This document shows positions 59,788 to 64,000 of a stretch of DNA of 64,000 nucleotides, one piece after another. A model generated the notes under the pieces. That model searched no databases and was not told the DNA's origin. It was given only the letters and a program-made list of their open reading frames with translations. Origin of the DNA: JAFMPW01 sp041743085. GTDB lineage: Bacteria > Bacteroidota > Bacteroidia > Flavobacteriales > Flavobacteriaceae. Numbering within the stretch: position 1 is the stretch's first letter; each line of letters starts with the position of its first letter. The position numbers and the translations under genes are program-made. The DNA lies in assembly GCA_041743085.1 (NCBI GenBank), contig JBGTNL010000116.1, positions 1-64,000 of the forward strand, given 5' to 3'.

Positions 59788-60264
59788 ATGTCAACAAAGA
59801 AGCTATTTATTAGTTATTCCCGTATGGATGAGGCTTATGTTTCTAAACTGGTGAAAGCGCTGAGGAAGAATGGAATGGAGGTCTGGTTCGATAAGCACAT
59901 TCGTTCGGGCCATCAATGGGTCAGTACCATTGAGCGCGAAATAAAGGCCTCCGATGCACTGGTTACGGTGTTGTCCCAGAGTTCGGTGGTATCCTCCAAT
60001 GTGCTCTATGAAGTCTCCTATGCCATTAGCCTGGATAAGATCATCGCACCTGTTAAAATAGAAGAATGCGAGACACCAATGCGCCTGGCGCGGTATCAGT
60101 ATATAGCTATTACCAGGGTCATGGAGGCAGGCATACCGCAATTGATTTCGGATCTTAGTTATGAGACTAAAAAGAACGTCCGTCCCTCGGGACCATCCGT
60201 TCCAGGGCCGGCGCTCAAAAGACGCAAAAGACAAAAACAAGCAGCGGAAGCGGAGAACTGTTAA
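59788..60264 (+). CDS. TIR-domain protein, second of three
   Basis: The 158-residue protein is a bare TIR domain (KKLFISYSRMDEAYVSKLV) closely resembling the first TIR domain, with similar blocks such as VWFDKHIRSGHQW, SSNVLYEVSYAISL and ETPMRLARYQYIA. The Glu equivalent is again residue 75. It ends with a short basic tail (RRKRQKQAAEAENC). It lies 100 bases after the first gene and is presumably a tandem duplicate without the membrane part. If active, it would be the soluble member of the set. Confidence 0.88.
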   Translation: MSTKKLFISYSRMDEAYVSKLVKALRKNGMEVWFDKHIRSGHQWVSTIEREIKASDALVTVLSQSSVVSSNVLYEVSYAISLDKIIAPVKIEECETPMRLARYQYIAITRVMEAGIPQLISDLSYETKKNVRPSGPSVPGPALKRRKRQKQAAEAENC

Positions 60265-60344
60265 GAGTAGGAGTTAGGAGTGAAAAGTAATAAAACCAGA
60301 AATCCTGAAACCTGAAACTTTAGACCCATTTAGATTAAAAAACC

Positions 60345-61901
60345 ATGTCAGGAAAAAAGATATATATATGTTATTCGGAAAATGATCTGGCTGTTGCGAG
60401 GCAACTGGCAACTGAGTTTCGGAATAAAGGCATTGAAGTGCTTTACCGCGAGGATATGCCCTTGGATAGCACAATAGATCAAATAGTAGCAAATGGAATA
60501 GCGTCGGCCGACTACTTCCTGGTGATCCTTTCAAAAAAATATGTCGATTCTCAATACATGCAAAGCGAACTCTCTCGTGCGGAGAAATTGGACAAGACTA
60601 TTTTCCTCGTGATCATAGAGGATTGTAAAGTTCCGGGGCAACTGAGCCGCCTTCAGCCTTACGATTTTAAAGACAACAGGGAATGGGCAATGAAATCCTT
60701 GATTTCAAACATAACTTTAGATGATGGACCTGGATATGATGGTCCTGTGACCGCCAAGGCCCCTGTTCCAAGAGAAGGTGCTTTTCCCAAAAGAAAGGGC
60801 CGGTTTGCAGGGTTATTGGGTGGTTTGATCAGAAAAAAATTGGAGAAGAAGGAAGATACCTCCGTTTACCCGGCGGAGCTTAGTGAAGAGGCCGAAGCCG
60901 GTAACACGGGTGGTAATGAAGGAGAAAGTGGTTACGAGCTTATGCTGCCGGGAAAGGTAGCCGGCATTGCCCGTACACCGGAAACAGGGGTACTGGCGCA
61001 CAGTATTCCTACAAAAATGCAATTGCAGAATACGCACCGTTGCATTATCCGGATCGGGTTTGATGAAGTAACCATCATCAAAAATTTTCCGGAACGCAAC
61101 CGGGAGATCGTCGTAAAGAAGGATATCAGGGTATCGGACACCATGGAAGTGGAGTTCTTACCCAATCCCCATTTTGAGATCACCGCCCTGAACGGCATTA
61201 AGCAGCCGGTGGATGCCTATGAATACACCGAATGGAATTTTGATGTTATGCCAAAATCCGTCGGGGCGTTTCCGCTTACCTTTAGAATTTCTATTTTCCT
61301 TCCCAATGGTTCCAAAGAGATGATCTTGCGCGAAACCATAACCGTTGTCACTGAAGAGGTGGAAGCGGGGGAGGTTTTTATCCCTTCGGACCTGATGAGT
61401 CTTGCGGCGTATTATAAAATGTTGAACAAGAAGCTAAAAATAGTCACTCTGTTCCTGGCCTCTTCTTCAGAACTCGCTGACGATCGCAGGGCTTTTGAAA
61501 TTCTTATAGGGCGAAAAAATAAAAACCTGATCAAAGAAAATATCTATCTGGACCTGATCATCTGGGAGGATTTCCTCGATGCCATGTCGGCCACCCGCTT
61601 GCAGGATGAATACGACAAGGCAATAGTAGGGTGTGATGTATTTGTCAGCCTTTTTCATACAAAGGTTGGAAAATACACCGAAGAAGAATTTTTAAAGGCG
61701 CTGGAAGCATTTAATAAGAACAAAAGACCGTTGATCTATACCTATTTTAAGACCACGGAAGTAAAAATGGCGAGTCTTGTGAATTTTCAGGAACAGCTGA
61801 GAGGTTTAGGCCATTTTCATACACGGTATAAAGACACAGATGACCTGAACTATCAGTTCGGAGAACAGATTGTAAAATTTCTTCCGATGTTTTCACAGTA
61901 A
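60345..61901 (+). CDS. Multidomain TIR protein, third of three
   Basis: The 518-residue protein has an N-terminal TIR domain (KKIYICYSENDLAVARQL, with Glu75 in YMQSELSRAE). A basic linker (RKGRFAGLLGGLIRKKLEKK) and a beta-rich middle segment (~205-345) with the pattern TEWNFDVMPKSVGAFPLTF follow. The C-terminal domain (~362-518) begins LKIVTLFLASSSELADDR and contains GCDVFVSLFHTKVGKYTEEE. The C-terminal domain has its own TIR-like Rossmann pattern and is seen in other Bacteroidota proteins with variable partners. No membrane helix. I infer a two-headed effector or adaptor; no activity is proven. Confidence 0.85.
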   Translation: MSGKKIYICYSENDLAVARQLATEFRNKGIEVLYREDMPLDSTIDQIVANGIASADYFLVILSKKYVDSQYMQSELSRAEKLDKTIFLVIIEDCKVPGQLSRLQPYDFKDNREWAMKSLISNITLDDGPGYDGPVTAKAPVPREGAFPKRKGRFAGLLGGLIRKKLEKKEDTSVYPAELSEEAEAGNTGGNEGESGYELMLPGKVAGIARTPETGVLAHSIPTKMQLQNTHRCIIRIGFDEVTIIKNFPERNREIVVKKDIRVSDTMEVEFLPNPHFEITALNGIKQPVDAYEYTEWNFDVMPKSVGAFPLTFRISIFLPNGSKEMILRETITVVTEEVEAGEVFIPSDLMSLAAYYKMLNKKLKIVTLFLASSSELADDRRAFEILIGRKNKNLIKENIYLDLIIWEDFLDAMSATRLQDEYDKAIVGCDVFVSLFHTKVGKYTEEEFLKALEAFNKNKRPLIYTYFKTTEVKMASLVNFQEQLRGLGHFHTRYKDTDDLNYQFGEQIVKFLPMFSQ

Positions 61902-62084
61902 ATATATGGACTGCGCCCTTGCGTTAAACCCGGCCTTCCCTGGGGTTTTCCGTGAACGCTATGCGGTTCATGAGCCCATAAACCTATAGTTCTCTCAGAC
62001 CAGTCGGGCAATTGCAGGGATATCCTGCATCTTATTTTCATCGTAATTTTCACTACATTGGGGACGAAATAATACACGGCATCC

Positions 62085-62597
62085 ATGCGGTTGAGATATT
62101 CCATTTTTATTGTCATATTCCTTTTCCTGGGTAGTTGTAAGGAGGGGGCAAAAGAAACAGTTACTGAACCCCTGGAGGGGAGTGGTACCGAAGAAAGTGG
62201 GGCAATGGCCCCGCTGTTCCAGGATTTGGAGGGCAATGCCATTGCCCTTAGCGATTATAAAGGGAAAAAGGTGCTCCTCAACTTTTGGGCAACCTGGTGC
62301 AGGCCTTGCCTGGAAGAAATGCCGGCACTGTTGCGGAGCCAGGAACTCCTGGAAAAAGAGAATTACGTTTTCTTATTGGCGTCAGACCAGCCTGTAGCCA
62401 CGATAAAGGCATTTAAGGAGCGGAAAGATTATGATTTCAACTACCTCAAATATAGCGGTTCCCTGACCGAAGAGGGAGTAAATGCCTTGCCTACAACGTT
62501 TGTATATAATGAAAAAGGGGAGCAGGTAGACACCATTATCGGCGCTACTGATTGGGATGGCCCCGAAATGATTCAGAAACTAAAGGAAATACATTAA
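62085..62597 (+). CDS. TlpA-like thioredoxin lipoprotein
   Basis: The 170-residue protein has a lipobox (FLFLGSCKEG) and a thioredoxin fold with the active site FWATWCRPCLEEMP and a cis-Pro region (ALPTTFVYNEKGEQ). It is a periplasm-facing thiol-disulfide oxidoreductase, smaller than the DUF4369-type protein at 1939-3060. It is one base from the next gene start, so the two are translationally coupled. It probably keeps the cysteines of the CDCC protein reduced or oxidised, an inference from adjacency. Confidence 0.92.
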   Translation: MRLRYSIFIVIFLFLGSCKEGAKETVTEPLEGSGTEESGAMAPLFQDLEGNAIALSDYKGKKVLLNFWATWCRPCLEEMPALLRSQELLEKENYVFLLASDQPVATIKAFKERKDYDFNYLKYSGSLTEEGVNALPTTFVYNEKGEQVDTIIGATDWDGPEMIQKLKEIH

Positions 62598-62598
62598 A

Positions 62599-63828
62599 AT
62601 GCAGCTGTACAAATACTTACTTGTCTTTATCGTATTATTTACTTCATGCGTTGAAAAAGAAAAAAAGGAAGCGGAAACCAAAGAGGATATGGCTGTGCTG
62701 ACCCCGGTGGCATCCCCGGCGGGGGCAGTGAGTTCCCTGCCTTATTTGTTTACCAATGCGGATAAAACCCTGCTTTCCTGGGTGGAAAACAGCGGGGACA
62801 CGCTGACCCGACTCCGGTATTCGGAGTTGGTGGACGGAAACTGGCAGGATCCGAGGGAAATAACGGAGGGCACAGATTGGTTTGTGAACTGGGCGGATTT
62901 TCCGGTGATTGCCGAAAATAAGGGCAATATGCTCTCACATGTTTTGAAGAAATCATCGGAAGGCACCTATTCCTATGACGTGAAACTCAATATACTGCCG
63001 GAGGGGGGAACGGACTGGGCGACGAACATACCGCTGCATACCGACGGCACCCCGACAGAACATGGCTTTGTGACCGCATTGCCCTATACCGGCGGCTCGT
63101 TCTTTGTTACCTGGCTGGACGGAAGGAACACAGCAGCCGGCGAAGGGGAGCACCGGGGGGCAATGACTATTCGGGCGGCCGAAGTGAAGCCGGACGGGAC
63201 GATTGAAAAGGAAACGGTTTTGGATGACAGCACCTGTGATTGTTGTCAAACGACCGCAGCGATCACGGACAACGGGCCGGTGGTGATCTACCGGGACCGG
63301 TCTGCGGAAGAAGTGAGGGATATCAGTATTGTACGGCGGGTGGACGGGGAATGGACAGCTCCGAAAACCGTATTTGCCGACAATTGGCAAATAAAAGGAT
63401 GTCCGGTCAATGGCCCCAAAGCGGCCGCACTGGGAAATAATCTGGTGGTGGCCTGGTTTACGGTCGTAGGGGAAAAGGCCCGGGTAAAACTGGCGTTTTC
63501 GGAGGATGGCGGAGCAAGTTTTGATGCCCCCATCCGCATCGATGAGGCCAAAGCCATGGGCCGGGTAGATGTACTGCTGCTGGATAAGGAGACCGCACTG
63601 GTGAGTTGGATGGAAAGCAAGGATGGGCGGGCCCTGATAAAGGCGGTAAGGGTAGACCGTTCCGGGAAGAAACAGGCCGCGGCGGTCATCGCGGAAATGG
63701 ATCCCTCAAGGTCCAGCGGGTTTCCCCAAATGGAACTGGTGGATGACAAGGTGTATTTTGCCTGGACGGATGTTTCGGGTGAAAACAGTACGGTAAAGAC
63801 GGCTTATGTTTTTGCGAACCGCTTGTAA
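62599..63828 (+). CDS. Propeller lipoprotein with CDCC motif
   Basis: The 409-residue protein has a lipobox (VLFTSCVEKE) and sialidase-like blades (LLSWVENSGDTLTRLRY, VNWADFPVIAEN, FVTWLDGRN, VIYRDRSAEEVRDISIV, ISEDGG-like LAFSEDGGASFD). In the middle it carries DDSTCDCCQTTAAITD, plus a further Cys in IKGCPVNGP. Four clustered cysteines in a secreted propeller are unusual and suggest metal binding or a disulfide-relay substrate. The neighbouring TlpA gene fits this. Specific ligand unknown. Confidence 0.85.
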   Translation: MQLYKYLLVFIVLFTSCVEKEKKEAETKEDMAVLTPVASPAGAVSSLPYLFTNADKTLLSWVENSGDTLTRLRYSELVDGNWQDPREITEGTDWFVNWADFPVIAENKGNMLSHVLKKSSEGTYSYDVKLNILPEGGTDWATNIPLHTDGTPTEHGFVTALPYTGGSFFVTWLDGRNTAAGEGEHRGAMTIRAAEVKPDGTIEKETVLDDSTCDCCQTTAAITDNGPVVIYRDRSAEEVRDISIVRRVDGEWTAPKTVFADNWQIKGCPVNGPKAAALGNNLVVAWFTVVGEKARVKLAFSEDGGASFDAPIRIDEAKAMGRVDVLLLDKETALVSWMESKDGRALIKAVRVDRSGKKQAAAVIAEMDPSRSSGFPQMELVDDKVYFAWTDVSGENSTVKTAYVFANRL

Positions 63829-64000
63829 TGAGTTGGAGGTAAGATGTTGGAAGGGGGCAGTTTTTTATTGGTTGGGGATATTTAATTACAGGCCTTTTTA
63901 ATTATTCTATTTGACATAATATAAATTATGGAACAAACTCATAGTAATTTGTGTATAGTGCCACAAGGCGCTATTTTAGCATAATTGAGTTATAGTGCTT

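Noticed and set aside
58710..61901. Thoeris or CBASS system
   Set aside because: No ThsA-like SIR2/SLOG protein and no nucleotidyltransferase next to the TIR genes; only the TIR part can be supported.

Overview
The window looks like a chromosomal segment of a Bacteroidota bacterium, most likely a marine Flavobacteriaceae (family level only). Evidence: lipoproteins with short LxxC lipoboxes, DUF4369/TlpA, CHRD, DUF1835 and DUF6340-type proteins, an alpha-beta fused 2-oxoacid dehydrogenase E1, weak Shine-Dalgarno sequences, and TAnnTTTG promoter elements close to several start codons. No rRNA, tRNA, CRISPR array, prophage or intact insertion sequence was seen.

Layout. 0-8.9 kb: secreted or lipoprotein genes, a fused FAD/Fe-S oxidoreductase, an LpxH-like phosphoesterase and aroC. 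9-15.2 kb: a Na+/dicarboxylate-type symporter followed by a tight cassette of ATP-grasp ligase, N-formylglutamate amidohydrolase family enzyme, DUF1704 (QEGLA) metallopeptidase and a second ATP-grasp ligase, which looks like a small amide or peptide make-and-break pathway. 15.2-31 kb: mostly housekeeping (mutS2, ung, ppk1, nucleoside phosphorylase, SUI1-like factor, E1 dehydrogenase) mixed with decayed genes. 31-38.7 kb: a lipocalin-like lipoprotein and an OmpA lipoprotein, a terminator, then a seven-gene biosynthetic cluster with a type III polyketide synthase, a dedicated fatty-acid-synthase-like set (beta-ketoacyl synthase, enoyl reductase-like SDR, hotdog dehydratase, carrier protein), an FAD oxidoreductase and a methyltransferase. 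39-44.5 kb: envelope and stress genes (MscS, TerC, an ArsC-fold protein without cysteine, a broken hpf). 44.6-53.3 kb: secreted beta-propeller and Ig-like proteins, a large BNR-repeat protein, an MFS exporter and a di-heme peroxidase. 53.4-57 kb: gene remnants and an FdhF/YdeP molybdoenzyme whose upstream partner gene (DUF7009-like) is broken by a small mobile element. 57.4-61.9 kb: a BLUF photosensor and three consecutive TIR-domain genes. 62-63.8 kb: a TlpA lipoprotein and a CDCC-motif propeller lipoprotein.

Three themes stand out. First, a non-autonomous transposable element of 210-214 bp occurs twice (40339-40548 and 54173-54386), each copy flanked by its own perfect 9-bp target duplication. 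One copy splits a gene, and removing the element plus one duplication restores the reading frame exactly. Second, five genes are visibly decayed: DUF1206, a DUF6340-like lipoprotein, hpf, a sterol-desaturase-like gene and DUF7009. Third, three cassettes deserve experimental attention: the type III PKS/FAS cluster, the ATP-grasp/DUF1704 cassette and the TIR trio. All three TIR proteins carry the presumed catalytic glutamate at residue 75.

All calls come from reading the sequence and from family knowledge. No database search was run.
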